Below, piece after piece: positions 1 to 13,200 of a stretch of 64,000 nucleotides of DNA (the first letter of the stretch is position 1; every line of letters begins with the position of its first letter). The stretch covers positions 3,906,001 to 3,970,000 of the forward strand of contig LR134135.1 in assembly GCA_900635465.1 (NCBI GenBank), read 5' to 3'. The notes under the pieces are model-generated. The model saw only the letters and a list, made by a program, of their open reading frames with translations. It searched no databases and was not told the DNA's origin. A program made the position numbers and the translations under genes. Source of the stretch: Lelliottia amnigena (lineage in GTDB: Bacteria; Pseudomonadota; Gammaproteobacteria; Enterobacterales; Enterobacteriaceae).

Positions 1-961
<961 letters not shown>

Positions 962-999
962 TTTGCATAAAAATTCATTTACATGCATAATGATGACAT
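962..999 (+). promoter_or_regulatory. Pair of ARG boxes (ArgR operator) upstream of argR
   Basis: The 18-bp element at 962-979 (TTTGCATAAAAATTCATT) fits the ARG-box consensus (TGAAT, four A/T, ATTCA) with one mismatch in the left arm. A weaker, degenerate copy follows at about 982-999 (CATGCATAATGATGACAT), separated by 2-3 bases. Paired boxes of this spacing bind one ArgR hexamer. The position just before the argR start fits autorepression, as known in E. coli. The first box is clear; the second is less certain. Confidence 0.75.
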
Positions 1000-1021
1000 T
1001 CCATCGTCCTGAATAGGGTGA

Positions 1022-1495
<474 letters not shown>

Positions 1496-1869
1496 AGTCC
1501 TTCCCTGCTGTTAATGGCAGCGGGGAATCTTCTGCCCTTCCCCCTTTCACACCCTATTATTTTGCCCTTCTATTTTGCAATTAGTGCTTTCCCCTGCCTT
1601 TTCCTATTCATCCAGTGAATGTCACATCAACAAAACGCACAAAAAATCAAAAATACCTATCATGATGATTTTATTAAAATTAAAAATTTAAATGTCGATT
1701 TTTTAACCATTTTTATTCATTTTGGTTATATCTACTCAGCTCATTAACACCTAATTACATAGGAAACCATTAGTCTGGTATTAATTTTTAGCGTGATTAG
1801 TGTATACTTGATTTTGTGATGAGGGTCACGAAACAAAAGACCCCAATAAATTCGACGAGGTAAAGAATC
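1496..1869. other. AT-rich argR-yhcN intergenic region
   Basis: There is no credible gene in these 374 bases. The part at about 1640-1760 is very A/T-rich with several A- and T-tracts, a composition that favours curvature and H-NS binding (inference). A TATACT hexamer at 1803-1808 is a reasonable -10 for the downstream yhcN-type gene, but its -35 is poor. A loose inverted repeat just after argR (about 1504-1529) lacks a U-tract, so I do not call it a terminator. Confidence 0.45.
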
Positions 1870-2133
1870 ATGAAAATCAAATCAACTGTAGCAGCACTGA
1901 GCATTCTATCCGTCCTGTCATTCGGTGCTTTCGCCGCCGACTCTATTAACGCGGATCAAGCACAGTCCCGTCAGGCAATGGGCACCGTATCAGTAGGCGC
2001 AATCGGTACTTCTCCGATGGATATGCATGAAATGCTGAACAAAAAAGCGCAAGAGCAAGGTGCATCCTCTTATCGCGTTATTGAAGCGCGTTCAGGCGAT
2101 CATTGGCATGCGACTGCTGAGCTGTACAAATAA
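1870..2133 (+). CDS. yhcN: YhcN-like small periplasmic protein (DUF1471/BhsA family), copy 1
   Basis: 87 residues, matching E. coli YhcN in length and order. A cleavable signal peptide occupies about residues 1-22, ending AFA before ADSINADQAQ. The mature part is one DUF1471 domain with GTVSVGAIGTSPMDM and the C-terminal GDHWHATAELYK. Family members are periplasmic stress-linked proteins; E. coli YhcN has been linked to acid and peroxide stress. The molecular function is unknown. GAGG precedes the ATG at a normal distance. A second copy follows about 100 bp downstream on the same strand. Confidence 0.93.
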   Translation: MKIKSTVAALSILSVLSFGAFAADSINADQAQSRQAMGTVSVGAIGTSPMDMHEMLNKKAQEQGASSYRVIEARSGDHWHATAELYK

Positions 2134-2240
2134 GTTAAGGCCACACCGAACACTGTAATTATCAACTCAGCGGCACCAGGCATAAAAAAAGCAGTTTAAT
2201 CCTTCTGGCCGTTGAGAAAACGTTATTGAGGAAAATGACT

Positions 2241-2507
2241 ATGAAAACCAAATTAATCATCGCAACCCTTGGCTTAGCTTCCGTTCTCTCCTTCGGTGCC
2301 AGCGCTGCTGCACACCTGGTGAATTCAGACGAAGCGCAGAATCTGCAATCAATGGGTAGCGTATCGGTCACCTCTATTGGGGGCGCACCAATGGATATCC
2401 GTCAGGAACTGGCGGCTAAAGCTGAGAAAGCAGGCGCCAGCAGCTATCGCGTGACTGAGTTAACTCAGGGCGATCACTGGCACGCAACGGCTGAGCTGTA
2501 CAAATAA
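2241..2507 (+). CDS. YhcN-like small periplasmic protein (DUF1471), copy 2
   Basis: 88 residues from the ATG at 2241, which has GAGGA eight bases upstream. Earlier in-frame starts (TTG 2226, ATG 2235) lack a ribosome-binding site and would spoil the signal peptide. The signal peptide (MKTKLIIATLGLASVLSFGASA) is followed by a DUF1471 domain. It shares SVLSFGA, GASSYRV and the last 12 residues (GDHWHATAELYK) with copy 1 but differs elsewhere, so this is an old rather than recent tandem duplication. It is probably co-transcribed with copy 1 and is followed by a strong terminator. The function is unknown beyond the family's stress association. Confidence 0.92.
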   Translation: MKTKLIIATLGLASVLSFGASAAAHLVNSDEAQNLQSMGSVSVTSIGGAPMDIRQELAAKAEKAGASSYRVTELTQGDHWHATAELYK

Positions 2508-2535
2508 ACCCTCGTCGTATCTCATCATACGACTT

Positions 2536-2564
2536 GCCCCTGACACGTTGTCAGGGGCTTTTTT
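2536..2564 (+). terminator. Rho-independent terminator after the yhcN pair
   Basis: A 10-bp perfect GC-rich stem (GCCCCTGACA / TGTCAGGGGC) with a 3-base loop is followed by six Ts. It ends the rightward yhcN pair; the convergent yhcO stop lies just beyond. Confidence 0.93.
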
Positions 2565-2571
2565 ATGCCTA

Positions 2572-2847
2572 TCAGGAAGGCTGAACGTTAAAACGTAATT
2601 GCCCTTGCAGCTCTTCTTCCGCTTCATCAAACAGCAGAATCAAAGCGCCAAATCGCCGACGTAGTTTCTCCGGCAAATGGGTAAACTCGATCTCCAGCGG
2701 CATGGGCAATCCCCCGCTAATAATCACATCCCACAGCGAATCCAGATCGGTGACTTTTCCCCGTTCAAGTCCAAATGTACGTGAAAATTCATGCCAGAAG
2801 TCTTCCTGACTGTCGATTTCATCAAAATCAAACGTGTAGATATTCAT
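2572..2847 (-). CDS. yhcO: YhcO, barstar-family protein
   Basis: 91 residues starting [18 protein letters not shown], closely matching the E. coli YhcO start and its ending [13 protein letters not shown]...LRFNV. The family has the barstar (RNase inhibitor) fold; no ribonuclease partner is visible nearby and the true role is unknown. As sequenced, the upstream aldehyde dehydrogenase reads straight into this gene in frame. I treat that as the result of one extra G (see the dehydrogenase entry). The independent start at 2847 is supported by homology. Its Shine-Dalgarno is weak, which could mean translational coupling. Confidence 0.88.
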   Translation of the reverse strand: MNIYTFDFDEIDSQEDFWHEFSRTFGLERGKVTDLDSLWDVIISGGLPMPLEIEFTHLPEKLRRRFGALILLFDEAEEELQGQLRFNVQPS

Positions 2848-2894
2848 TGCCGCCACCCCGTCCAGACAGACGACTTCCGCCGCCCTGACGCTGA

Positions 2895-4350
2895 TTATAA
2901 TCCCCCCGATATGCAGGGTTTTGACTTCCAGAAATTCCTCCAGCCCCAGGACCGATCCCTCGCGGCCCAGCCCTGACTCTTTCACACCGCCAAACGGCCC
3001 CAGCTCGGTGGATACAGCGCATTCATTGATGCCAATCATCCCGCTTTCAATCGCCTGCGAGACGCGGAAAACACGCTGCAGGTTCTGCGTATAAAAATAA
3101 GCCGCCAGACCAAACGGTGTATTATTCGCACGTTGAATAACTTCATCCTCCGAGGTAAATCGGAAGCACGCGGCAACGGGGCCAAACGTCTCTTCTTCGG
3201 CAAGCTTCATGCCCTCGTGACAATCGCCTAGCACGGTTGGGAGCCAGAAATTGCCGCCCAGTGCATGCGGTTTCCCCCCCGCCAGCACGGTCGCGCCTTT
3301 AGCAACAGCATCCTCGACGTGCTCGCGCACTTTTTTGACCGCGGAAGGTTCAATTAATGGGCCCACAATGACGCCCTCTTCCTGACCATTCCCCACTTTC
3401 AGCGCCTCAACCGCGTCGGCGAGTTTGTTCACGAAGGAGTCATAGACAGATTCCTGGATGTAGAAGCGGTTCACGCTGACGCACACCTGACCCGCGTTAC
3501 GGAATTTATTGGCAATCGCACCTTTCACAGCCGCATCGATGTCCGCATCCTCAAAGACGATGTAAGGCGCATTGCCGCCCAGTTCCATCGACACCTTTTT
3601 CATGGTTTCCGCAGCGTTACGCATGAGCGTTTTACCCACTTCGGTAGAACCGGTAAACGAGATTTTGCGCACCTCGTGGCTGGCCATAATCGCATCGCTG
3701 ATTTCATGGGTATTTCCCGCCACAGCGTTAAGCACGCCATCCGGGACGCCGGCTTTTTTAGCCAGCGTTAGCAGCGCGAACGCGCTCAGCGGAGTATTGT
3801 TAGCGGGTTTAATCACCCCGGTACAGCCTGCGGCGAGTGCCGGGCCGAGCTTGCGGGTCAGCATCGCCATCGGGAAATTCCACGGCGTGATTGCCGCTAC
3901 GACACCGATCGGCTCACGGGTTGCCAGAATGCGGGAGCCGGGTTTTACGGGCGGGATGATCTCGCCGTTAGCGCGTTTTGCCTGTTCAGCAAACCACTGA
4001 ATAAAGCTGGCGGCATATTCCACTTCACCTTCCGCTTCTTTCAAGGGTTTGCCTTGCTCCGTGGTCATCAGTTGCCCGAGCCAGCTTTTATTCTCGATAA
4101 TTAATTCATACCAACGATACAGGATCGCTGAACGCGCTTTCGCCGTTTTGGCTCGCCATTCAGGAAAAGCACGGCTAGCCGCCGCGATGGCTTCTTCGGT
4201 CTCTTTTTTCCCCGCTTTAGCCACTTTCGCGACCACTTCACCCGTTGCCGGGTTGAGCACATCAAATGTGGTGTCCAGCGTTTTCCACACGCCGTCGACC
4301 AGATAGCCGGTCTGGAAAAGCGCATTATCCTGAAGAGTCTGGGTGGTCAT
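2895..4350 (-). CDS. NAD(P)-dependent aldehyde dehydrogenase, succinate-semialdehyde dehydrogenase type (reads into yhcO as sequenced)
   Basis: The start ATG at 4350 follows AGGAGGACAC. The 484-residue product resembles GabD (482 aa). It has [10 protein letters not shown], the NAD-binding [16 protein letters not shown] with the general base (about E256) and NAGQVCV with the catalytic cysteine (about C290). It probably oxidises succinate semialdehyde or a related aldehyde; the true substrate is uncertain. As sequenced there is no stop: the minus strand reads ATC GGG GGG ATT ATA ATC and continues for 609 codons (from an upstream alternative start) into YhcO. Removing one G from the six-G run (plus-strand C 2902-2907) gives GGG GGA TTA TAA, ending the protein IGGL at 2895, as expected for the family. 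Confidence 0.85.
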
Positions 4351-4400
4351 GTGTCCTCCTGATCTGGGTTTAAGAACCTGCCAGATTAAGTATAGCCACA

Positions 4401-4432
4401 AAAAAACCGACGCTTTTTGGCGTCGGTTTTTT
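4401..4432. terminator. Bidirectional terminator between the aldehyde dehydrogenase region and aaeB
   Basis: A 7-bp stem (CCGACGC / GCGTCGG) is flanked by an A-tract on one side and a T-tract on the other. It lies between the aaeB stop and the upstream end of the dehydrogenase gene, so on the minus strand it terminates the aaeXAB transcript. Confidence 0.9.
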
Positions 4433-4438
4433 CGGTCT

Positions 4439-6410
4439 TTAGCTATCGGTCAGCGCATTTTGATAGCGATGGAGGACGTCCGTTAGCCCGTCGGACCGGT
4501 TCCGTCACCTGCAGTGGGGGCCTCCCAGACGCGCAGTTTCTCCTGATAAACGTTTAGCTCCTCCAGCAACTGGCTAAAGTAGAGACGGCGTTTGTCGTCG
4601 CTGGAGGCCGAAATAACGCGATCGGCGGTGTGGCGAAGCTGGCGGTGAAACGCTGACAAATCATCATTGATGGGCACCGGCGCATTTCGCAGCCGCTGGT
4701 GGGCGATGATCATGGTCAGCGCCAGGCGAAATTTAGCGACATCGCCGGGGAATTTCGTCAAGAGTAAAAACAGCTGCTGATACAGCGCGGGCAGATGATT
4801 TTCTTTGCGACGCGCGGTATTGGTCGTCATCGCCGAAACGGCCGCAGAGACAAACTGGTTCAGCAGCACACGTCCGGTACGCGCCTGAGAATTATCACGC
4901 ACCAGCAGAATCACCATCATCGCCAGGAAGCAGCCCACCAGCTGGCCTAACGCACTGTCGAGGAACTGATTAAAGTGAAACGTCATCGGGTTATCTAACA
5001 CCAGGATGTTGATGGTGCTGGCCAGCGCACCGGAGCGAGCCCAGCCGACGTTTCTGCACTTCAATCCCAATAAAGAACGCCAGCACCGCCAGGCTGATAC
5101 ACAGCAGTAACATGCTTTGCTGGGTCGACGGGAGGACCACCAGGAAGTAGAACGCACCGATGGGCAGTGCAGCGATAGCGCCGTAAAGGAAGTCAATCGC
5201 CACCATGCGTGGATTCGGCAGCCGCATCGCCAGCGATGTGACGACGGCAATCATCACCATCGCCCCTGTCCCGGATGTCCAGCCGGTCCAGAGCCAAAAT
5301 AACGCGCCGAGCATGCAGGCCAGCGTAGTTCGCCAGAAGTTGACCATAGCATGGTGGCGTTCGGCCGATTCGGGTTTGATCACCACTTCACTCTGCAAAA
5401 CGTCTTCTTCGATAGCGCTGATTTTGGTGTTACTCACCACGCCGCGCTTGAGCAGCAGAAAACGCGTCGCCGCGCCGACCCAGGTATAGATCGTCACCGG
5501 CGTATCGTGCTCACCGGTCCACGCCATCACCCGACGCATGCGTTTGAGCTGTCGATGCACATCCTGCACCGTTTCGACCGGCTCCTCGAACAGTTCGCGA
5601 AAAGTATCCGTGACCACTTCAGGGCGGGTGTTCTGGATAAGAAAGGTTTCGCACGCTTGGGTGATTAGCGTTAATGACACCGTATTAATGGCTTTCAGGC
5701 GTCGATTAGCACGCGACCAGCGTGAAGATTCCATATTCAGGTTGCTGCGCATTCCTTCCAGCGCAGCGGTACGGCGGACAAGCGCCCCCCCAGGCATTGT
5801 CCATCTCTTCGCTGTCGCCATGCTTAATGCACAGCTGCATGAGTTGGTACTGAGCGACAATAATGGCATCCAGCTCACGGTCGACTTCTTGTTTAATGGA
5901 TCGCGGCGAGAACAGCAGATCGGCAACGATCGCGCAGACAATACCAATCACGATTTCGCTGCAACGCTCAACGGCAAACTGCGGTGCAAGTAAAGGCTCA
6001 GCCTGAATCGTAATCACAATAATCAGCGCGGTGTAACCGGACAGCCCCCAGGCATACGAGTTTTCCACTTTCACCAGCGAAGAAGCCCATGTGCAAAAAC
6101 CGGCCCAGACGCAGCACACCATTAGCATCAGCAGCGGCGAGCGAATCATCGTAATAATGATAACCAGCGCGGCCACACTGCCGATAAAAGTCCCGACGAT
6201 ACGCAGCATACCGCGATAGCGGATAGCGCCGGAATAGGGTTCGCCCCCGGCGGCAAAAGCGGGACCGGCTGCAACAATCGCCGCTGTCAGCACTGCCCAG
6301 CGCGGTGTCTCCAGCTGAAAGTGGAAGCCTACAAACAGTGCCAGAACGATGGCAGACGCCAGCTTAACGGCGAAGCGCAGATGCTGGCTGGCAATGGTAA
6401 AAATGCCCAT
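4439..6410 (-). pseudogene. aaeB: AaeB, inner-membrane subunit of the p-hydroxybenzoic acid efflux pump (four frameshifts as sequenced)
   Basis: AaeB exports aromatic carboxylic acids together with AaeA. The N-terminal part ([20 protein letters not shown]...) is hydrophobic, and E. coli-like text continues to the end but changes frame four times. One extra base is seen in C7 at 5785-5791 (after DNAWG), at GG 5032-5033 (after KRRLGS), in G5 at 4516-4520 (before QVTEPV) and in CCC 4487-4489 (before LTDVLHRYQ). Removing the four bases leaves 1968 nt, exactly 655 codons plus stop, the E. coli length. It starts five bases after aaeA. Four independent knockouts in otherwise conserved sequence suggest sequence error rather than decay. 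Confidence 0.9.
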
Positions 6411-6415
6411 CGCGA

Positions 6416-7348
6416 TTAACCAAACTCACGCAGGCGGTGCGCGATTTTACGGAACAGTGAGTCGTTGTTGGCGTTGCGATCTTTCTCGCCAGTAATGACA
6501 ACCGTCGCCGTGGTGCCGGCGGGCCACAGGTTCCCCTGCTCGTCATCCAGGCGAATACGCACCGGCACACGCTGCGCCAGGCGTACCCACTCTAAATTGG
6601 AATCTACGGTGGCCATTCCTTTACTGTCGCGAGTGGCACTTGAGTTGGTGACGCCTGCGGCAATGCTGTCCACCGTGCCTTTCAGCACACGGTTGCTGCC
6701 AAGCGGGGTGATTTCGGCGCGATACCCTGGACGAACGCCCTCAAGCTTGGTCTCTTCCATATAAGCCAGAACGTAGAAGGAGTGCTGTTTGACGAGCGCC
6801 ACTGCCGTTGAGCCGCGCGTAATAAACTCACCAGTGTAGACGTTGAGGTTTGTGACCCAGCCATCTGAGGGCGCGCGGATGACCGTACGCTCCAGATCCA
6901 GTTTCGCCAGATCGCGGGTAGCTTCTGCTTTTGCCAACTGATGAAGAACGGTTTGCAGCAGGTTGTTCGACTGATCAATTTCTTCGCGAGACATGGCCTG
7001 AATGCCTAACTTATTGCGACGCCCCGCCTCACGGCGTTTTTCCGTGGCGAGCGCCTGATAATAGGCCACGTCTGCTTCTGACTCTTCTAATGCTTTCTGA
7101 TAGCGCGGCTGGTCAATCGTGAAGAGAACCTGATCTTTTTTGACCAGCTGATTATCACGCACATTGACCGCTGTAATAAGGCCCGCCACATCAGGCGCAA
7201 TCGCCACGATATCCGCGCTAAAGCGCGCATCACGCGTCCAGGGTGATTCGGTATAAAATACCCATGCGCGTGAGATGGCGATAAAGGCCAGAATAACCAG
7301 CGCCACGGTAATGGCAGTACGGGAGATATTTCTTGTTAGTGTTTTCAC
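6416..7348 (-). CDS. aaeA: AaeA, membrane-fusion protein of the p-hydroxybenzoic acid efflux pump
   Basis: 310 residues from a GTG at 7348, preceded by GAGGT and giving [17 protein letters not shown], the E. coli length. A TTG further upstream is less likely. One N-terminal membrane anchor (about residues 9-28) is followed by a periplasmic adaptor: a biotinyl-lipoyl-like segment ([20 protein letters not shown]), a coiled-coil hairpin, and the returning lipoyl half ([18 protein letters not shown]). It links AaeB to an outer-membrane channel such as TolC. It sits between aaeX and aaeB, with the Shine-Dalgarno just past the aaeX stop. Confidence 0.95.
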   Translation of the reverse strand: MKTLTRNISRTAITVALVILAFIAISRAWVFYTESPWTRDARFSADIVAIAPDVAGLITAVNVRDNQLVKKDQVLFTIDQPRYQKALEESEADVAYYQALATEKRREAGRRNKLGIQAMSREEIDQSNNLLQTVLHQLAKAEATRDLAKLDLERTVIRAPSDGWVTNLNVYTGEFITRGSTAVALVKQHSFYVLAYMEETKLEGVRPGYRAEITPLGSNRVLKGTVDSIAAGVTNSSATRDSKGMATVDSNLEWVRLAQRVPVRIRLDDEQGNLWPAGTTATVVITGEKDRNANNDSLFRKIAHRLREFG

Positions 7349-7355
7349 ATCTACC

Positions 7356-7559
7356 TCAGACAAACATGCGCGATATTAAGTAGAAAAGGCAGCAATACAG
7401 CGCGGTATTAAACAATGCAGGATGCCAGACAAAATCGTAGATACCGGTCGGGACCAGCACCTTACGCACCAGCCAGAAAATCGCCAGTGATAAAATCAGT
7501 TCGAAAAAAATCGGTGGGAAGGAGAGACCAAACACCACGAAAACGGGAAACAGACTCAT
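7356..7559 (-). CDS. aaeX: AaeX, small membrane protein of the aae operon
   Basis: 67 residues ([24 protein letters not shown]...), the E. coli length and nearly the same sequence, with two hydrophobic segments. It is the first gene of aaeXAB. Its exact job is unknown; E. coli work found AaeA and AaeB sufficient for efflux. Its stop is seven bases before the aaeA GTG. Confidence 0.95.
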   Translation of the reverse strand: MSLFPVFVVFGLSFPPIFFELILSLAIFWLVRKVLVPTGIYDFVWHPALFNTALYCCLFYLISRMFV

Positions 7560-7698
7560 GTTGACCTTGATTATAGAGCGAGCAGGCGACTGAATTTTTT
7601 ACGCTCACGCCATCGCAGGAAGGCAAGAAAAGCCGGGCGGGAATGGCGAAGCCGTTAACTCATTAATAATATTTTAACGTAACTGTTATGCTGTTATC

Positions 7699-7721
7699 TA
7701 TAATATGTGATCTAAATCACT
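7699..7721 (+). promoter_or_regulatory. Probable aaeR promoter element and CRP-like palindrome
   Basis: TATAAT at 7699-7704 is a perfect -10 hexamer 36 bases before the aaeR start, but no good -35 lies 17 bases upstream. TGTGATCTAAATCACT at 7706-7721 matches the CRP half-sites TGTGA-N6-TCAC. Placed over the transcription start, such a site would repress aaeR rather than activate it. This is inference; no AaeR operator could be pinned down in the same intergenic region. Confidence 0.4.
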
Positions 7722-7739
7722 TTTAAGCCAGAGTGAACA

Positions 7740-8666
7740 ATGGAACGTTTAAAGCGCATGTCCGTCTTTGCCAAAGTCGTCGAATTTGGCTCTTTTACCG
7801 CCGCCGCAAGACAGCTGCACATGAGTGTGTCATCCATCAGCCAGACGGTGTCAAAACTGGAAGATGAACTCCAGGTCAAGCTGCTAAACCGCAGCACCCG
7901 TAGCATCGGGCTGACGGAGGCGGGTAAAATTTATTATCAGGGCTGTCGGCGCATGCTGCATGAAGTCCAGGATGTGCATGAACAACTTTATGCCTTTAAT
8001 AACACGCCAATCGGCACACTTCGGATTGGCTGTTCTTCAACTATGGCACAAAATGTTCTTGCCGGTATGACCGCGGAAATGCTGAAAGAGTACCCAGGGC
8101 TAACGGTTAATTTAGTTACCGGGATCCCGGCACCGGACCTGATTGCTGACGGGCTGGACGTCGTGATCCGCGTCGGCGCGCTCCAGGACTCGAGCCTTTT
8201 CTCCCGTCGACTGGGCAGTATGCCCATGGTCGTCTGTGCCTCAAAAAACTATCTGGCGCAATTTGGCGTCCCGGAAAAACCTGCGGATCTAAGCAATCAT
8301 TCATGGCTGGAATACAGCGTGCGGCCGGACAACGAGTTTGAGCTGATCGCACCTGAAGGCATTTCAACCAAATTGCTGCCGCAGGGGCGGTTTGTGACCA
8401 ACGATCCGATGACCATTTCTCGCTGGCTGGTGGCCGGTGCGGGGATCGCATACGTACCGCTGATGTGGGTGATCAATGAGATCAACAGCGGTGAACTGGA
8501 GATCCTCTTCCCGCGCTATCAGTCCGATCCGCGCCCGGTCTACGCACTGTATACCGAGAAAGACAAGCTGCCGCTCAAGGTTCAGGTCTGTATTAACTAT
8601 TTGACGGATTATTTTGTGGAAGTGGCAGAGTTGTATCAGGGGATGCGAGGAAGACGAAAAGAGTAA
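7740..8666 (+). CDS. aaeR: AaeR, LysR-type regulator of the aae efflux operon
   Basis: 308 residues (E. coli 309). The N-terminal LysR winged helix (about 1-60) has the text FGSFTAAARQLHMSVSSISQ, and the effector-binding domain follows (PIGTLRIGCSSTMAQ onward). It is divergent from aaeXAB, the usual position for a LysR regulator of its neighbour. In E. coli AaeR activates aaeXAB in response to aromatic carboxylic acids. The reading frame is intact, unlike its target aaeB. Confidence 0.95.
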   Translation: MERLKRMSVFAKVVEFGSFTAAARQLHMSVSSISQTVSKLEDELQVKLLNRSTRSIGLTEAGKIYYQGCRRMLHEVQDVHEQLYAFNNTPIGTLRIGCSSTMAQNVLAGMTAEMLKEYPGLTVNLVTGIPAPDLIADGLDVVIRVGALQDSSLFSRRLGSMPMVVCASKNYLAQFGVPEKPADLSNHSWLEYSVRPDNEFELIAPEGISTKLLPQGRFVTNDPMTISRWLVAGAGIAYVPLMWVINEINSGELEILFPRYQSDPRPVYALYTEKDKLPLKVQVCINYLTDYFVEVAELYQGMRGRRKE

Positions 8667-8667
8667 T

Positions 8668-8693
8668 AAAATGCCCTCCGTAGAGGGCATTTT
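8668..8693. terminator. Bidirectional terminator between aaeR and tldD
   Basis: An 11-bp arm pair AAAATGCCCTC / GAGGGCATTTT with a CGTA loop. It is symmetrical, so it can end aaeR (rightward) and tldD (leftward), which are convergent. Confidence 0.9.
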
Positions 8694-8703
8694 GAATCCA
8701 CAA

Positions 8704-10149
<1,446 letters not shown>

Positions 10150-10236
10150 CGTTTTGCTACTCGTTCGTTGCCGCCCGGCGGGCGGTATAAAAGATCAATA
10201 TAAATGAGAGTGAGGCAATATATCGCCCGCGTCAAA

Positions 10237-13200
10237 TCATTGCTGTGCATCTTTGCGGGGCTGGCGAAGTACCTCATTAATCTGTGGCTTATCCATCGGG
10301 CCGGTAATTCGATAGCGCAAAATTGAGACTTTGCTCCACAGAGGCCCCAGCACCTTACTGGCAGCGAAGACCGCTGCCCCCACAATCGGGTTAACTACAA
10401 AGGCTGCCGCTACGCCAACGGTCGCGGAGATTTCAGGTGCGACCACCGCCTCCATATTCAGTTCACGGCGTACCAGATCGACAGAGCCTTTCATGGCGAT
10501 ATCCGCCTCCAGACCGTCCACCAGCGTGTCGTCCGTGTGCAGCACGCCGTCTTTAATCCACGAGGTGCTGCGAATGGAATCGTAGTAGAACCCTTCGCTG
10601 AAGGTGTCGCTAAAGTCAAAGCGCAGTTTACGCAGCAAGGCGTCAAAACTCAGCAGACGCAATATCTGTCCGGCATGCCCGGTACTGACATCGGCGATTT
10701 CACCTTTGCCAAGGTTAACTTTCAGGATACCGTTTAGCGACGCTTCATCCGGCTTCCACGGCTGCGCGCGCCAGTGCAAATCGTAATTAGCATCGAAAGA
10801 AGAGCCCCTCACCGGGGTACTGACGCCAAAGAAATCAAAGGCGCTATCCACTTTGCTTCCCTTGATTTGACCTTTCAATGACGTGCGCTGTTCGCCTGGG
10901 GCATTCACCCACTGACCATCGGCCGTTAAACGCCCAAAGCCCGTGTCGATAAGGCCACCGGAGAGACTCAGCGTATTGCCCGCGATCGCAAAGTCACCGT
11001 CAATGCGGCCATATTTTTGCCCCATCAACCAGCATTCAGCACAGCGGAATTGCAGATCCGGCCAACCACTGAAATCCACTTTTGTCACTTCCGCGAGTGG
11101 CGCAGGCGTGCTGGTTTCGCCTTTTGGCGAAGCCGTTGTCGGGTTGTAATAAAGATAACGAATCGCAGCCTGCCACGGCGCATTGTCGCGCATCGTCAGC
11201 GTACCGTTGATCTCACGCCCCTGCGCGTCAACTTTCGAGCCGTTCGCTGTCGGCTCAGAAACAATGCTGAGGTTATTCCACTGCTGTCCGCCTAGCGTTA
11301 GCGCCGGGGTACGCACGGTCACTTTCTGCGGGAACTGGGCCGTATCACCGACGTTTTGTCCGACGCCGCGATTGAACATCGCCAGCCACTCAGCGCCATC
11401 CAACGCCGGTAAATTCAGTTCTACGCCCGACTGCTCAGGCAGCGGCGGAATGGTGCGGCTGTCCGTCGTCCAGATGGCACGATCAAGCTTCAGCTTACGG
11501 CTCAGGAGCCAGCGGCTGTTAAAATGATTTTTAGCGCCAGCATTACCGTTCAGCGCAAAGCTGTTCAGATCGCCGTCGACGTTTATTTTCATTGGCAGCG
11601 CCTCACCTGCTCGCTTATCGAGCGGAGCCGGTAAGTGACTGCTTACATTCTTGAGATCGCCCGTGATATCGACCTTATAACGCGCGCCAGAATGATACGG
11701 CAGATCAATGCCCACTTTGCCATTCCAAGCAACGGACCCCGCAATGGACTCAGCGACAGGTTTTGGCAACACATCCATTTTTGACGGCTGCCAGTTAGCA
11801 TCCATATTGACGGCCACCTGATACGCTTTCTCACCCTCTGTGGTTGAGAAATCCACATTCAGCGGCTGATTAAACCAGGTCGCCTTTAGCGGTTCACTTT
11901 TCAAATTGCCGTTCACAAAGCTGAATTTCCCGCTCAGGTTTTTCAGCGTGCTATTGAGCGGCTTGATGAACAAACTGTTGTTATTCAACACGACGTCGCC
12001 TTCAGCGGTCGTCATCTCACCGTCCAGCGGGATATCAAGGTGCAGGCGGGCATTCACATCGCCATCAATCTGCAACTCTTTCAGCGCCGCAGCCAAAGAA
12101 TCGTCCAGCGGTGTGTCTTCAAAGTAAGGACCCACGGCTTTACCCGGCCCGTTGATGTCCGCGTCGATCAGCAGTTTCTCTTTGGAATAATCCGGGATCA
12201 CAGCGGTTAAATTGCTGGCTGTCACACCGCCCAGCGCCACGCTGTCGGTTTTCATCCACAAGCCGTCATTCAGGAAGTTCAGCTCAATATCCAGGTTTTT
12301 GAGGGCTGGCCAGTCGGGCTGGAAGGCAAAAGTAGCGTTACGCAGCGGGACCAGAATCTGGAACTGGCCTTCGTTATGTTTGTAAGGGAAAAGATGCGGA
12401 TTCCCGCCATACACCAGCGTGGCGTTATCGGCCTGTCCGCCCTGAATCGCGCCGCTCAGGTAGTCCACCAGCGCTTTCCCCATCAGGTTTTCCGGGAAAT
12501 AACGCCAAGCCTGGCCACCGTCATCAGTACTGATCCCGGCGAGAATGCCGAGCCAGGGTTCATTGCCTTCTGGCTGCAAATAGCGGAAATTCCCCGCCGC
12601 CCGAACGCCAGTGGCTTTGACGTCGATGTCGCGCCCATCAAGCTGGAAACCTTTATCGTTTTTCAGCCAGTTGAGCGTAGCGGCACCTTTTTCAATCTCC
12701 AGAGGCGCACGGAAAACCGTTTCATAGGGCATTTTGGCATCATTCATTTGCACCGTGAGTCGGCCATTTTCAACGCCGCCCTCAAGCGTTCCAGAGAAGT
12801 GTTCTGCTCCGGGCAGCAGCTTCCATTGCTTCCAGGAGAGATTTTTCCAGGATGCCTGGAATCGGGTCTTTTCTGTCGCCTGCAGGGGAATATCGAGCGC
12901 CAACTTATCAATCTGCCCGCTCGGCTGCGTGGCTTGCCAGACATCGCCCAGTGAGGCAGATATTCGGTTTGCGATAGGGCGCAGGCCTTCGAGGTCGGCC
13001 AGCTCAAGATTGCTCGCGCGAATACGCAGTTCATCGCTGCGCTTATTGTCAGCGCCACCCACTTCCTGCTCAGGAATCCACGCCATCGTTAACGCGCCAC
13101 GCGGCCAGGCTTTGCCATCCATCGTAATGCGCGTATCAGGAATAGAGAATTGCCAGTTTGCACCCTGACGAGTGACATGCGCGGTCAGATTATCGACAGA

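Noticed and set aside
1504..1530. A terminator after argR
   Set aside because: A loose stem (CCCTGCTG / CAGCGGGG) without a T-run; too weak to call.
2226..2240. Earlier TTG or ATG start for the second yhcN copy
   Set aside because: No Shine-Dalgarno at the right distance, and it would prefix the signal peptide with a charged extension; the ATG at 2241 fits better.
2572..4401. A genuine aldehyde dehydrogenase-barstar fusion enzyme
   Set aside because: Both halves have normal separate starts and ends once one G is removed from a six-G run; a sequence artefact is far simpler.
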